Numbered from the stretch's first letter, positions 21,111 through 31,965 are shown. The stretch is DNA of 49,899 nucleotides from Chara braunii (GCA_003427395.1 BFEA01000011.1:695846-745744); one strand, 5' to 3'. Program-made: numbers and translations. The notes: generated by a model not told the origin, from the letters alone.

Positions 21111-21699
21111 GCCTAGACATGAAGCATGTTCTCCTTAAACATAGTTGGTCCGTTTTGGCTTGGAATGTGATGCAGGTCTACGAATTCGATTGAAGGTTTG
21201 ACTCGTTTGGCCTGATCCTACAAAAGATCATTCTTCTGTTATCACTGATAACAGGTCGGTTGCCGATTCGTCGGTTTACGATACAACTTCCCTGCTTCTG
21301 CACCTCAACCTAAAGCCTTGACTCTTATGGGTTTTTATGTTTCTTGGTGTTTTCACCCAAATTTCTTTCTAAGTGGCGATTTTTAAAGATTGAGCACCTT
21401 TATTTAAGGGATGGTGAAAATTGGTTGGGGTTTGTATGCACAAGGCAGGGCGTGAGTCGCAGAAAAGCAGTAAAGTTTACTCCCTTAGTGTGTGTGATGT
21501 TTGTTGTTGTTTGGACCTTGTGTGATCACAGGTATGTTTATAAGACCTTTGAATTGAGTCTGGTGATAGTCTGAGTATTGTGTGAATGAGGATGGACAAG
21601 CCACACAACTAATGTGAGAGTGATCATCCAATACCACACAAACTTCTGCTTGATTGTGTGGGTTATCCTTACTCTTACTCTTTAAAAGTATACTGGTTA

Positions 21700-22057
21700 G
21701 ACGTTATAGTCCGTGGCAGCCGTCAAAGTCAAACCCCTTGAATTTTCTCCAGACCTTGGATGATGGAGCTTGCCTCCTAGGCCATGAGAGTTGACTGCCA
21801 CCACAGGGTTGAACCTGTGTACCACCCACTCTCTGCATGGTGCAAAAGAGGATGTGGTGATTAACCGCATCGGCGGTTGTCTAGCGTCGAGAGATTAACC
21901 TCTCTTGACGCATGTCAGCCGACACTTCAGTGCCGAAGCGTGACCCCTGAAATTATCGGGGATCGCACGATTGTGGGTTCCACATAGTACTCCATCATAG
22001 CGACTGTTTGCGTACGCGTGCATCGCTGGTCGATATGAGAAAGGTCTAGCGCCCGCT
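21700..22057 (-). repeat. Right inverted end of the DUF7869-type element
   Basis: Partner of 18005-18345 in inverted orientation. Its outer limit coincides, within about ten bases, with the inner edge of the right 3 kb arm. Confidence 0.6.
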
Positions 22058-23121
22058 GTCGGAGGGCGCCGTGTCCCAGCCCTCCTTTGTGTACCGGACC
22101 CTTGCTCGGTGTCAGTCTCATGTCTTGATTTGTTGTTCTCCATGCGCGGTTCGTGCTGTAGATGGATCTGATACCAGGACCTGTCCCGGTGGCATAGCCC
22201 TCAACAAAAGGGGTGCGCCACAGGGCTTCCATTGGTCCACGCAGACTCAGCGCCGTGCTGTACAGCAGAGCACTACCGGCCTGTGGCCGTGGTAGCCGTC
22301 GGGCTCGCCCTGGGACGCGAAGGTGAAGGGACCGGTGCAGTCTTTTCCATTGCGCGCCAAGTGACCTTTCGTTGAGTTATGGGTTGGGTGCACTAGGCGG
22401 AAGTCGCTGTCAGAAGAGCAAAGAAAAGAAAGAAAGAAAAAAAAAAAAATAGAAACGTCGAGTATGAATTTGTTTTAGTTCGGCGGAAATCCAGTGGCTT
22501 TGGGCCACTGTGACTTCACGTTTTCCTTTTCTTCCATTCTTTTTTGCGACTATCGTTATTATTATTATTATTATTACTATTATTCTTTAATTTTTTTATA
22601 TTTGATTTTTACCTGTTGGCCTGTCCTTTCGCGGGAAGCCAACGGTTCGAATTTCGAACCATTTATCTGTGGCCTAAGTAGGCTGACCCCACGTATACAG
22701 TCTGTGGGTGGGCTTTGATCTTGCATCGCGAAGGAGGACCTCAAAAGGAGGGCGACCCACGGCCGCATCTGTAGGAGGCCTATCACCCCTTCATGGAGGG
22801 TCATAAGCCCCCTCCTTGCCATCGGGCACGGGTACCCGACGGGTACAGGCCGAAGCTGTACTTAACAAGGAAAGATGCGATCATCGGTTTCCTGTTATGG
22901 GACCGTAGTGCCGAACCTGTTGCCATATTGCTAGGATCTAGGACTGTCAAGAGAGAGGCTAGTTCGTGATCAACCGATTGAGTTATAGGCACGAGTGTTT
23001 CTTTGAAAACTATTCGGTTTTAATTTGCAAGTCATTTTGAAAACTGTAAAATTTCTGAAATACTGGTAAGGTCAGAAAAGGACTAATCTGAGTCCTTCGT
23101 TCAGAACGCAGAGGACAGGCC

Positions 23122-23129
23122 TATAAAAG
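23122..23129 (+). promoter_or_regulatory. TATA box in right arm, facing outward
   Basis: TATAAAAG, mirror image of 1906-1913. It lies about 150 bases before the ATG at 23278. Confidence 0.5.
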
Positions 23130-23277
23130 GGAGAGGGAGTTGAGATATCGTCCGCGGCCAGTCGACTGGTGGTATACAGTCTGTACTGCGAGTTCCGGTG
23201 GGGAGTGGTCTGCTATAGGAAGTCGACGATCTAGTGTTGTGTTGTCTATCAAGCGGGGCAGGTTATCCTGAGTGGCA

Positions 23278-23736
23278 ATGGCACTACACGGCTATAGGCC
23301 TGGCTGTTGGCGGCACACGGTGCGCTGGGTTCCAGTGTCGGGTGAAGGCCCTCTGATTACAACGGCCCTGAACTATGATGGGGGAGAGGTAGTCCGGCTG
23401 AAGGTCTGCATAGAAGGGGGGAGAGAGGCGGAGATGCGAGGTGACCAGAGGCTGCAGGATGCCATTTCCGAAGCGCGTGACAGGGTGGAGCGGAGGTGCA
23501 GGTGAGACGGGGTGACCGTGGGCTTGAGGGTGACGGTCATCTATCACAAGACCGAGTCATCAACTGCGACCGAGACAAGGGAGGAACAACATAACGAGAG
23601 AGACTCAGGTGGGGAAAGCGAAATGAGCGAGGCGGATCGAGAGACGGACCTCAGGTCCTGGAACAGGCCCGAGGAGATCCAGAAGCACCACCGAGCCGCG
23701 GAGCCGGTGGAGAAGGGACCCGAGGCCAGCTCATGA
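23278..23736 (+). pseudogene. Arm ORF, right copy (LD-short family), one TGA
   Basis: The ATG at 23278 opens a frame to TGA 23503-23505. The same frame then continues as DGVTVGLRVTVIYHKTES to a final TGA at 23734, about 150 residues overall. The left arm has CGA at the 23503 position, so the stop is a C-to-T change. Conversely this copy retains the G missing from the left arm. The C-terminal half is acidic (EMSEADRETDLRSWNRPEE). The RLKVCIEGG / ARDRVERRC / VIYH pattern is weakly similar to the LD-short leader ORFs. Function unknown. Confidence 0.55.
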
Positions 23737-25009
23737 CAGCTGACTCCCAGAGACCGCGGGACGGAGAAGAGACAGAACAGGGGGAAAGGACGTGTGTGAG
23801 GTAGCAGTGCCAGTAAAAAGAAAAGGGCATGGTTATTCTAAAAAAACGGGGTGTGTGTGTGAGCTACGGGGCGGGTACACATGGCACGCTCTGAGAGAAG
23901 GTGGTGCGCGTCAGTCGATGCATGACACGTCCAGGAGAAGGATGAGAGGGTCAACGAGAAAAAGAGACTGCGCCAGAGAACTGGGCGCGAGCCAACGGGG
24001 AGCGACAAGCGTCAGCGCGGTTCTCGTACACGCGCTCCGTGCACACGCCTGCAACAAGGGAGCATGAGCGGAACAGGGAGATCAGCGACGGGCCAGTGAG
24101 AGGGGGCACTCGTCGAGTGCTCTGATATGAACTAAGAAGAAGAGGGAAAAACGTGGGACGGGGACCCGTGCTTGGCCCCCCGTAGCTCGCACCAGGGGCG
24201 GAGTAGTGTGGAGAGAGTACCTGTGGTTGGCAGGTACACATTTCTGAGGCGGTGTGCAGGGAGAGAAGGTCAAAGAGGCGTAGTGGTTTACGTCATAACT
24301 TCCATGGCTTGGAGTAGCTAGGACTCCGTCACTCAGGGACATGAGCTGTCATTCCTAGGTAGCAAAATACGCCAAGGGAAGTTTATGGTAACTATTGCAT
24401 TTTCCACGAATGGTTCCCTCTCGACACTGCAAATACAGACCTCCTAATTACTCATCTGTGCATGCGTGACCTGCCTGGCTAAGAACTAGTTGCTGAGAGA
24501 GTCTCATTCCCTTGAAGACGATCTTACTTACTATTTGTCACGCTGCCTCTGAGTGACCTTCAACCTGTGACGTGTACGGCAGTCAGAGGTTGCTGATGCA
24601 CTTCTTTGTGACTGCTCTGACCAAAATTCTCAAATAAGATGGTGACTATTGTAAGATAACTTCTTTCGACTTATTAATTTTCGGTTCTTTTCTCTTTCCT
24701 TTTATTTAGTCAATTAGGAAAATCGATCGTTGTTAACCGATTATGTTTTCATTTTGACGAGGGTTAAGTTTGCAGTAGATTGCGCGAGTAGGTAAACGGG
24801 GGAGAAGCCCCGACTCGTAACAACAGCTGGAAACGATGCTGGCAGTGAAAAGAGTCCAACGTACATGTTACTATTCTAAGGGAGTTAATGAGATTGAGGT
24901 GGCAGGATAATCTTGGGGTCGACACTTGTCTATTGGACGTATTCCTCTGTGTTGAGTGGTCTATCTGGTCACGTGGCAAGGTCAAAGAGGTGTGCAATCT
25001 TTGTATTCG

Positions 25010-25122
25010 TGTGACAGTACCATGCGGCTGCACCTTGCAGCCATACCATGTGATCGCATCGTGTATTAGTGCCATGCGACTGCACCTCGCAGCCATACCA
25101 TGTGATCGCATCGTGTATTAGT
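25010..25122. repeat. Subterminal tandem repeat at right arm end
   Basis: Two copies of a unit of about 52 bases containing CATGTGATCGCATCGTG and TGCAGCCATACC-type phrases. Only one unit is visible at the window start on the left side. Related phrases (catgtgatcac, catgtggctgca, catgtgactgca) continue after the gap to about 25690, so the array spans the gap. Confidence 0.75.
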
Positions 25123-25547
25123 NNNNNNNNNNNNNNNNNNNNNNNNNNNNNNNNNNNNNNNNNNNNNNNNNNNNNNNNNNNNNNNNNNNNNNNNNNNNNN
25201 NNNNNNNNNNNNNNNNNNNNNNNNNNNNNNNNNNNNNNNNNNNNNNNNNNNNNNNNNNNNNNNNNNNNNNNNNNNNNNNNNNNNNNNNNNNNNNNNNNNN
25301 NNNNNNNNNNNNNNNNNNNNNNNNNNNNNNNNNNNNNNNNNNNNNNNNNNNNNNNNNNNNNNNNNNNNNNNNNNNNNNNNNNNNNNNNNNNNNNNNNNNN
25401 NNNNNNNNNNNNNNNNNNNNNNNNNNNNNNNNNNNNNNNNNNNNNNNNNNNNNNNNNNNNNNNNNNNNNNNNNNNNNNNNNNNNNNNNNNNNNNNNNNNN
25501 NNNNNNNNNNNNNNNNNNNNNNNNNNNNNNNNNNNNNNNNNNNNNNN
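25123..25547. other. Assembly gap (425 N)
   Basis: A run of unknown bases inside a tandem repeat. The gap probably hides more repeat units and the outer end of the right arm. Confidence 0.99.
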
Positions 25548-26815
25548 CATGTGATCACACCGTGCGACTGTACCATGCAAATGCGTCATGTGGCTGCACT
25601 GACCTCCTAATCCATAAGGCTGCTTTGAGTGCCTGTTTCATGTGGCTGCATCGTGCGTTTTGTTCCATGTGACTGCACTGTGTAACAACGCAATGTATCG
25701 ACGNGAGTGCGTGAATACATAGGCTTGTAAGTGTTCACGCGATTGTATGGTCGCTTATAGTGAACAGAGGAGCTCGACTGTGTCGTGAGAAGGAACGGGT
25801 GCAAGACTGTGAAAACCTNCATTAGCCTGCNTGTTCAAACTGAATGCCTTGTGAGTCCGATAACTGCAGNCGGNTGTTTGATCGATTGCNTGGGTCTTCT
25901 CCTGCAAAAAGGAAAAACGTAAGAATGATTTTCATTGGCTGTTTTCTTTTCTACGCCTTGACCTTTGATTTGGATGGGGAAAAGGAAGTCAGTAATAAGG
26001 AGAATTTCCTATGTCCTCACTAAATTCCTCCTTGACGGCGACTGAGTGTTATTTTTCCTGGACTGAGGTAGGGTCCAACCCAGTGGAAAAAATAGCCTGA
26101 GCATCTTGCCATAGCCGATAGGGTTTTAATCAGGAAAGGGTGAGAAGTGTTGTGAGGACTCTCTCTCCTTGCTTTCTCTGGAGACTCCCGCCACAATTGA
26201 CCCCCATGTAATTGATGATGACATGAGCACCAGGGTAGTTCTTCTCAGAGCCCTTGTCCTTAACCGATCTTTAAGCTTGAGTGTGGGTAGGTCAAAAACC
26301 AGGAAACTGAGCCCCTCAAGTGAAAAACTCGGGCTCTGAGCTCTAGCTATACCAGTTTTCAGCTGGAGCAGGCATGTGAGTGGCTGAGCTGACGGTGCCT
26401 TTTTATACCTGGTTTGACGGCACCGGGGGTACGGATTATGTAACGGGCTCCAAGCTACACCCAGACTTACCTTGACTGGACAAAAGTTCAAGATCATACG
26501 AGCCTTATGTGAGTGTGGTGTCTATAGACCCCTCACCCAGTACAGCAAATAAAACATGTAGTTTAGCAGGGAATCCTTTACTTGGATGCTAGCTTGCGTG
26601 GAGTACAGTCCCTTTTCTGTCGCCACCTTTATTCAAACTCTCAAAATGATAAGCCTCATTATCCATCACTGCTAGGCTTGTCTATCAAATCCAAGTAACT
26701 TCTCCTTTAGCCTGTCTACCTCGGGGTACAACTGAGAACCGGAGCCCCTTTTAAGTGAAAGTATTACGCCCAAGTCTCGAGAAGGACTGTTAATAGCCCT
26801 CAGGAGTCACGAGAG
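25548..26815. other. Low-quality stretch without a supported gene
   Basis: It starts in repeat units (to about 25690) and holds single unknown bases at 25704, 25819, 25831, 25870, 25874 and 25890. A minus-strand open frame at 26126-26497 with a minus-strand TATAAAAA near 26400-26408 inside it has no recognisable domain. The rest resembles the leader of a retroelement whose plus-strand ORFs follow. Confidence 0.5.
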
Positions 26816-26829
26816 GTGTGCGAAAATCG

Positions 26830-27084
26830 ATGGGGGGCAGTGACGAAATGAGGATGACTTGTGCTCATTACTTGGACAAAAAGGACGGCTGGGAGGAGAA
26901 AGCCCTGGAAAGGGTTCCATACCTTCTTGGACTGATGAGAGAGAGGATGCTAGAGACAGTGGAGAATCAGAAGTCAGTGTCTTATACTATCTACTTCTAC
27001 GAGTCGGATGGCCGACCGCACAGTACCTTTTCATCAGTGGAGGCAGTGGGCCAGGCAGAGAGGGTTCTCATTGCTCCACAGTAA
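26830..27084 (+). CDS. Leader-type ORF S3, LD-short family
   Basis: 84 residues from ATG 26830 (an in-frame GTG lies four codons upstream). It aligns without gaps over about 72 residues with S4: MTCAHYL with VSCSLYQ, YTIYFYESDG with YTYYLHGKDG, and VEAVGQAERV with VEEARRTV. The same plan is seen in S1 and S2 of the minus-strand gypsy leader. This shows a second, plus-strand element of the same family lies here, although gag and pol are not recognisable in the window. Function unknown. Confidence 0.5.
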   Translation: MGGSDEMRMTCAHYLDKKDGWEEKALERVPYLLGLMRERMLETVENQKSVSYTIYFYESDGRPHSTFSSVEAVGQAERVLIAPQ

Positions 27085-27974
27085 GAGTAAAGAGGAGGTG
27101 TTTGAGGCTAACCTTGGTGATCTGTAAATCGATTAATCTCAGCCAGGGTTAAAACAGACACGAGCTACTCGAAACCAGTCTTGGACAATCAGAAAACTAG
27201 GCCAGACGGAGGCTATACTCAAATAATCAGAGACTAGACTTAAGGACATGCACGCGACTCTATCGATTTTGAATGGCAACAGATTGCACCGTCCTTTTCA
27301 CAGCATAGTGACGTGGTGAATCACAGTTTGGAGATAGATGCTCTGGCAATACCCGGACACTTATTCACGCATCCCAGTATTCTGTACTCAGGGTCGTATC
27401 CTATGCTCAGAACAGTTTTTAATACTTAGAGCGGTAATCAGTGTGCAGGACAATAATCAGGGCCCATAATAAAAATCAGTGAATTCTATATAAGATCGGT
27501 GAGCTCAGAACGGATTTTTCTTTGTGAACTTAAAACAGACTCAGTGAGCTTTATGCAAAGTCAATAATCTCATAAGCATTCATTTTTTTTTTGTCAACAA
27601 TCTCGGCGGTATCCAGTTTTCTCAATCCAGTAGCAAATTGACCGACAATTTTCCAGTCCTTGATCAATAGTTAACGAGCAACTGACTAATATCAATTCAA
27701 GCATCTGGTTGGTAGTCTCAACAACATTCAGATCAGTCATCAGGGGAATAGCAATTAGAACAACAATCATCGGATCAACAGTNGGATCGGCAATCGTTCA
27801 GTCTCCTGGTCAGCATCAAGATGCAGCACTNAAAAAAAAAACAATGGCTAGTTATCAGCAACCANTTTTCAGCAGTTCAGCAACAAACCCAATAGCCCTT
27901 TTCATACCCGGATCATCCAAGAGTCACATGTCTTGAGTTGGAAAAAATTGATGTAGTGAGAATTCGGTGAGAAT
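27085..27974. other. AT-rich spacer with AATCAG-type repeats
   Basis: No gene seen. Short phrases of the type caataatcag / aatcagtg recur many times, and again at 28250-28360. Single unknown bases are at 27783, 27831 and 27865. Confidence 0.5.
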
Positions 27975-28229
27975 ATGGAGAGCAGCAACATGGTCAAAGT
28001 CTCTTGCTCGCTGTATCAGAGCACTGCGGAGGCTTGGAGGGAAAGTGCAGTTGAGGAGTATAACCAGCAGACTATTGTGATGATGGATCGTGCACTGACC
28101 CTCGTGAGAAACCATACTAAAATTGAGTACACATACTATCTGCACGGCAAGGATGGGAAACTATGTGCCATCATGACTTCTGAGGGTACTGTTGAGGAGG
28201 CAAGGAGGACTGTTGGCAACCATCAGTGA
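27975..28229 (+). CDS. Leader-type ORF S4, LD-short family
   Basis: 84 residues from ATG 27975 (MESSNMVKVSCSLYQ). Family segments are a charged helix ending MMDRALTLVRNHTKIE, strand YTYYLHGKDGK, and helix TVEEARRTVGN. It is the closest relative of S3 and lies 130 bases before an LD-long ORF. This gives the same two-family association as on the minus strand, but in the opposite order. Function unknown. Confidence 0.5.
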   Translation: MESSNMVKVSCSLYQSTAEAWRESAVEEYNQQTIVMMDRALTLVRNHTKIEYTYYLHGKDGKLCAIMTSEGTVEEARRTVGNHQ

Positions 28230-28410
28230 ATGTTCTGTCCCCGAACAAGAACAACTCACTTATCCGGATAACCAACAATCATCTAATTAGCAGTCAATCA
28301 TTAGCAATCAGTTATTATTGGTAATCAATTTTCAGCAATCAGTTTTCCGCAATCAGTTTGGTGACCTGTTCTTCGAGACCATCTGATCAGCTTGTACAGG
28401 CAAGGGTACT

Positions 28411-28960
28411 CATGAGCATAGTTCAGTCTGCGCCGGTCAGTGAGTCAGTGCTGGCCAACCTCAATCGGATCTCATGCAAAGAGGCTTTTCATTATCAGTA
28501 TGTTAGTGCTATTGGTTTCAGACAGGGAGATCTGTCAATGTTCGTTGTCCAGACCAGTTTTGNGATCTCATGCAAAGAGGCTTTTCATTATCAGTATGTT
28601 AGTGCTATTGGTTTCAGACAGGGAGATCTGTCAATGTTCGTTGTCCAGACCAGTTTTGCTGATGACACTATTCATGATCTAAGGCCCTATCTGAAAAAGG
28701 GCAAGGAGGCTCATGAGTATTTCGATCCTGTCTGGATCTCAGCCACCGAATATCTTGAGCGGAGAGAGGGGGAACTCGATAAGAGTGGTAATACGTTGAT
28801 CTATGCCGCAGCTTCGGACCGACGCTTTATAGTGACTATCCTAGGCCTCCAGTCCCTTCTCTTCTCACTGATGACACGGGTTGGCTGGATGTGATCTCTC
28901 CGGCGGTGATCGACATTGAGGCATTGACTTAGCCCACCGAGTATCCCTACCTCATACGAG
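28411..28960 (+). pseudogene. Leader-type ORF L5, LD-long family, with assembly duplication
   Basis: From ATG 28411 (MSIVQSAPVSESVLANLNR). A 95-base segment occurs twice, 28468-28562 and 28564-28658, identical as far as I can see and separated by one N, so residues starting ISCKEAFHYQYVSAIGF are repeated. Counting it once, the protein aligns with L1: IHDLRPYLKKG with IYDIRPYVKERG, then a charged helix, then an IPRPPVP-like turn and TGWLDVI. The last part lies in a shifted frame (break near 28840). Family membership is clear on these hallmarks; the copy is damaged or misassembled. Confidence 0.55.
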
Positions 28961-29400
28961 GAATCTTTTCGGTGGGAGAAAAGGTTAACCGAACCCCCAT
29001 TTTTCACCTCAATTTATAAGAAAACCATAAGGTCATCCCAAGAAAACTTCACACCAATCGATAGCGTGCACTTCTTACTAACATATTAAAAAAAATAATA
29101 ATAATAATAAATTAAAAAACACATAAAATAGCAACTCAAAAGTGCATTTTCAGGCAATTTTGCCAAAAAAGAACTTCATTAAAATTTCAGGATTTTCAGG
29201 ATGATTAACAGCACAAATTCTAATAACCCAAATGACACCAAATTTGACACACAGCAAGCTTGTCCTAAATCAAAAACATGCAAAAAAAAAAAAATCCAAA
29301 AAAACACAAACTTTGACCCCGACACCCTAATTTCAGGATCATTCATCGTTACCCAGGGCCAAAAAGTGGGGGTCGCCATTAACTTGAATGATATACCTCA
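28961..29400. other. A-rich spacer
   Basis: No gene. It contains AAT repeats (29092-29110), a 12-A run near 29283 and AT-rich sequence ending near 29400, after which base composition becomes GC-rich. Confidence 0.6.
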
Positions 29401-31960
29401 ACATTGACGTTCAAGACGTCGATCCCACAACACCAGATGGCAGATTGCTTGCGTGGCATTGGATGCAGTTGTGCAGGAGCACAACTATGAATGCCACGTG
29501 TGGAACGAATACGACGAAAGTGACGAGTCTGGCTAGCGAAGTTCGGACCTCGGCGAACTAACACAATCAACGCGCTGCCGCCATTCCATGGCTAGATCAC
29601 CTTCATTTGTGATACGCTCGTCGACATTATAATCGACGCGCACGTGTGGGCAGTTCGCTGATGATGAGCACGTGGCTGCGAGTCGAGTAGAACGGCACCG
29701 TGATCGTCGATTCGTGTTTCTAGTGATGAAAGCCCTCTGCAAACGAATCTCCTCCCGACATCGACAATCACGACACGAATGGCAATGGATTTTCGTCAAC
29801 CGGCCGGAATCTTCCGCCGCTTCGACAACGTCGGACAATGTTCTCGTGAGAAAGAACCTCGCGCGAGCCGCATGTGAGCGCGTGAGCGAAGGTCCATCAT
29901 GTTTTCCCTTTCGCCCATAAGCCCCTATAAGGCTGTTGCGATTGACACATGGCGACCGGGGGATCACGTCGCCACCTTCGCACACACCCGTAAAAGTGAC
30001 TTGAGAGGGTCGCCATGACAGGGCGATTATCGCTCGAAGGCGGGAACATTGTTCGATATCTGACCATGCTTTCGTAGGAAAATCAATCGCGACGACATGC
30101 TTCGATATCGAACAATGTTCCCACCTACGCCTGACCATTGCCTGTCGACGAGCACCTTCGTGTTCCCCCTCTGATCGCGCTGTGATGAGAACTGTCACAA
30201 ATCGCTTTTCCACGTGTGAATCACAACAACCTCGCCGTTGAGACTGGATAGACGGGTGGTTGCAACACGGTCCCTCGGTCGCCACGTGTTAATCGCAATA
30301 GCCTTGCCGTTGAGACCAGGCTGACGACGGTTGGAAGGAGTGCGCGCTCAACTCCCCTCCACGTCGCAGAGCAGCAGGAAAGGAAACACCTCGGTCTTGC
30401 GTTGGTGCCAAGAACGATGTCGGTTGGAGGGAACGATGATGCACCGTCTACCTCATGTCAACGGCAAGGCTATTGCGATAAGGGAGTAGTGCCCCACCTT
30501 CGCCGCACGTGCGAAGAAGACGGGTGTTGGCATGGAATGGCGTTCGAGGGAAAAGACATTGGTGCTGGTTGTCAGCCATTGTTCGATATCGAACCATGGC
30601 TTCGTTGTGGAACGAGATTGCCGTCTGATGACGTGGAGCCAGGTGATGAGGGTAAAGCGTCGCGTCCTCCGTATCTGTCGTTGCGGGAGGTCGGGAGCGA
30701 TGACCGCTGTGGCCTCCATCACGTTCGCAAGCCTTCGTTGCGCAGCATCCACCAGGTCGCGAACATTGAGGCGTGCGCCACGCCTCCCACACGACGACCC
30801 AGCGTCCACACAACCTAGAACTGTCGTCAATGGTGACGGTGATGCGCATATAGGCAAGGCGGAGCCGCTGGCGCAACGACCTCGTCGTCCACAAAAGATG
30901 GCGATGCACATTCGCGCTGGACGGAGCCGCTGGCGATGGCGATCTGGATTCCATCGTACCTTGGAATTGTCGTCACTGGCGATGGAGATGCGCATTCACG
31001 CAAGACGGAGCCGTTGTCGCAGCGTGGCTGACGTCTTTGAAGAATGTTTGGGCGGAATGGTGTAGCGACTGCGCGACGACGCTAGCGCAACGAAGCTTTG
31101 CTCTGCATTTTGAAGATTGTCATGCAGCCCGACCTTCCCATGCCCTCGCGATTCCCGACCATCCGATGCAGAAATCGAACGACCCTCCAAGACCACAGTG
31201 TTTTTTTTTTTTCAGAAGACAGCGGGCCAGCATTGCGCGTCGTGAAAACGGCCACCAGTGACAAAATGGCTGCAGTTGGCGTCACTCTGATCGGGGAATC
31301 AGACGCCCACAGGCCCGTATTTTTCGCGAAGCGCTTGGGGGCCTGCTACCGTCAAGGCCGCACCTATTCGCGCGGATGAAATTTGGTTTCGCTCCCGAAC
31401 CGGTTCCCGGAGCACTGTGACGGCACCACGATCGTCAACTCCACAAGCCTGCGGTCGGAGCGGAGGACCTAGTGCGGAGGGCCCAGCTGCGGGAGCTCAT
31501 AAAACAAGTCCCCCCCCCCCACGCGCTCATTTCGCCCTTTCTCATTTTGCTGGGGAGATGTTGTCGGACAGGCGTCTCGCGCTTCCGTGGTCGTCAACGC
31601 CGTCACCCGTCCATCGTGGTGATTGACGCCATCGCCAGCACTCGCTATCGCACGTCCTATGATGCAGTCACAACCGCCTCGCGTATCAGCATTGCGCACA
31701 CCCACGACTGCTTGCTGCCTGCAGAGTGTTCTGCGCCCCTGTCGTGAAACGCCCACGTCATTTCTCGTGCTACTCGTCCACCTCGAGGAGTGGGTCACCT
31801 TGCATGCTTGAACGCTTCGCAGCATCAGCCTTCACGGGATCCGAACGTTGCGCGCGACGGTCTCTCCACCCCAGCCTCAGGACATCTGCGCAGCGGTAAC
31901 TGAATGCGAACAATGATCGCGGCGTTTGCAGGGGCAACGGGTTTTGGCCTTTTTGGGGTG
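29401..31960. other. GC-rich repeat DNA without a supported gene
   Basis: Open frames on both strands are long but overlap in several frames, lack domains and look incidental. A 72-bp direct repeat occurs at 30211 and 30283 (cacgtgt(g/t)aatc, cgccgttgagac). A unit with GATGCGCAT and CGGAGCCG(C/T)TG recurs about three times in 30840-31020. One hairpin copy is at 29538. Confidence 0.55.
30042..30122. repeat. 19-bp perfect inverted repeat with GTTCGATATC core
   Basis: GGGAACATTGTTCGATATC at 30042-30060 is matched by its reverse complement at 30104-30122, with a 43-base spacer. The core recurs as a full palindrome GTTCGATATCGAAC at 30581-30594. Possibly a binding site or small element end. Confidence 0.75.
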
Positions 31961-31965
31961 CGCGT

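Larger units (their letters stand above)
18005..22057. mobile_element. DUF7869-type element with its own inverted ends
   Basis: Imperfect inverted ends frame a transposase-like pseudogene. Matching blocks are 18171-18191 with 21873-21893 (ctagcgtcgagag core, 21 bases identical) and 18301-18329 with 21713-21742 (gtcaaagtcaaacccctt). Weaker similarity runs outward to about 18010 and 22045. Spacing between the blocks is similar on both sides (about 110 and 130 bases). The right end abuts the inner edge of the right 3 kb arm. Target-site duplication could not be identified. The element is about 4 kb. Confidence 0.65.
22058..25122. repeat. Right arm of the ~3 kb inverted repeat
   Basis: Inverted partner of 1-2970, slightly longer because the outermost ~50-bp unit is duplicated just before the gap. 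It carries the same features in mirror order: ATT microsatellite, TATA box, damaged ORF and subterminal repeat. Divergence from the left arm shows the arms are not a simple assembly palindrome. Confidence 0.9.

Noticed and set aside
22630-22665. tRNA-like B box (ggttcgaatttcgaac) in the right arm
   Set aside because: No matching A box, acceptor stem or cloverleaf could be drawn around it.
1-25122. Maverick/Polinton or another giant virus-like element framed by the arms
   Set aside because: No protein-primed polymerase, packaging ATPase, or capsid gene is visible; the only integrase belongs to the Ty3/gypsy polyprotein.
26126-26497. Minus-strand ORF with a TATA-like box
   Set aside because: The TATA lies inside the ORF rather than before it, and no domain or relative was recognised.
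29533-31825. Long open frames on both strands (up to 250 codons)
   Set aside because: Arg-rich translations of GC-rich repeats on both strands; no motif or start context favours one.
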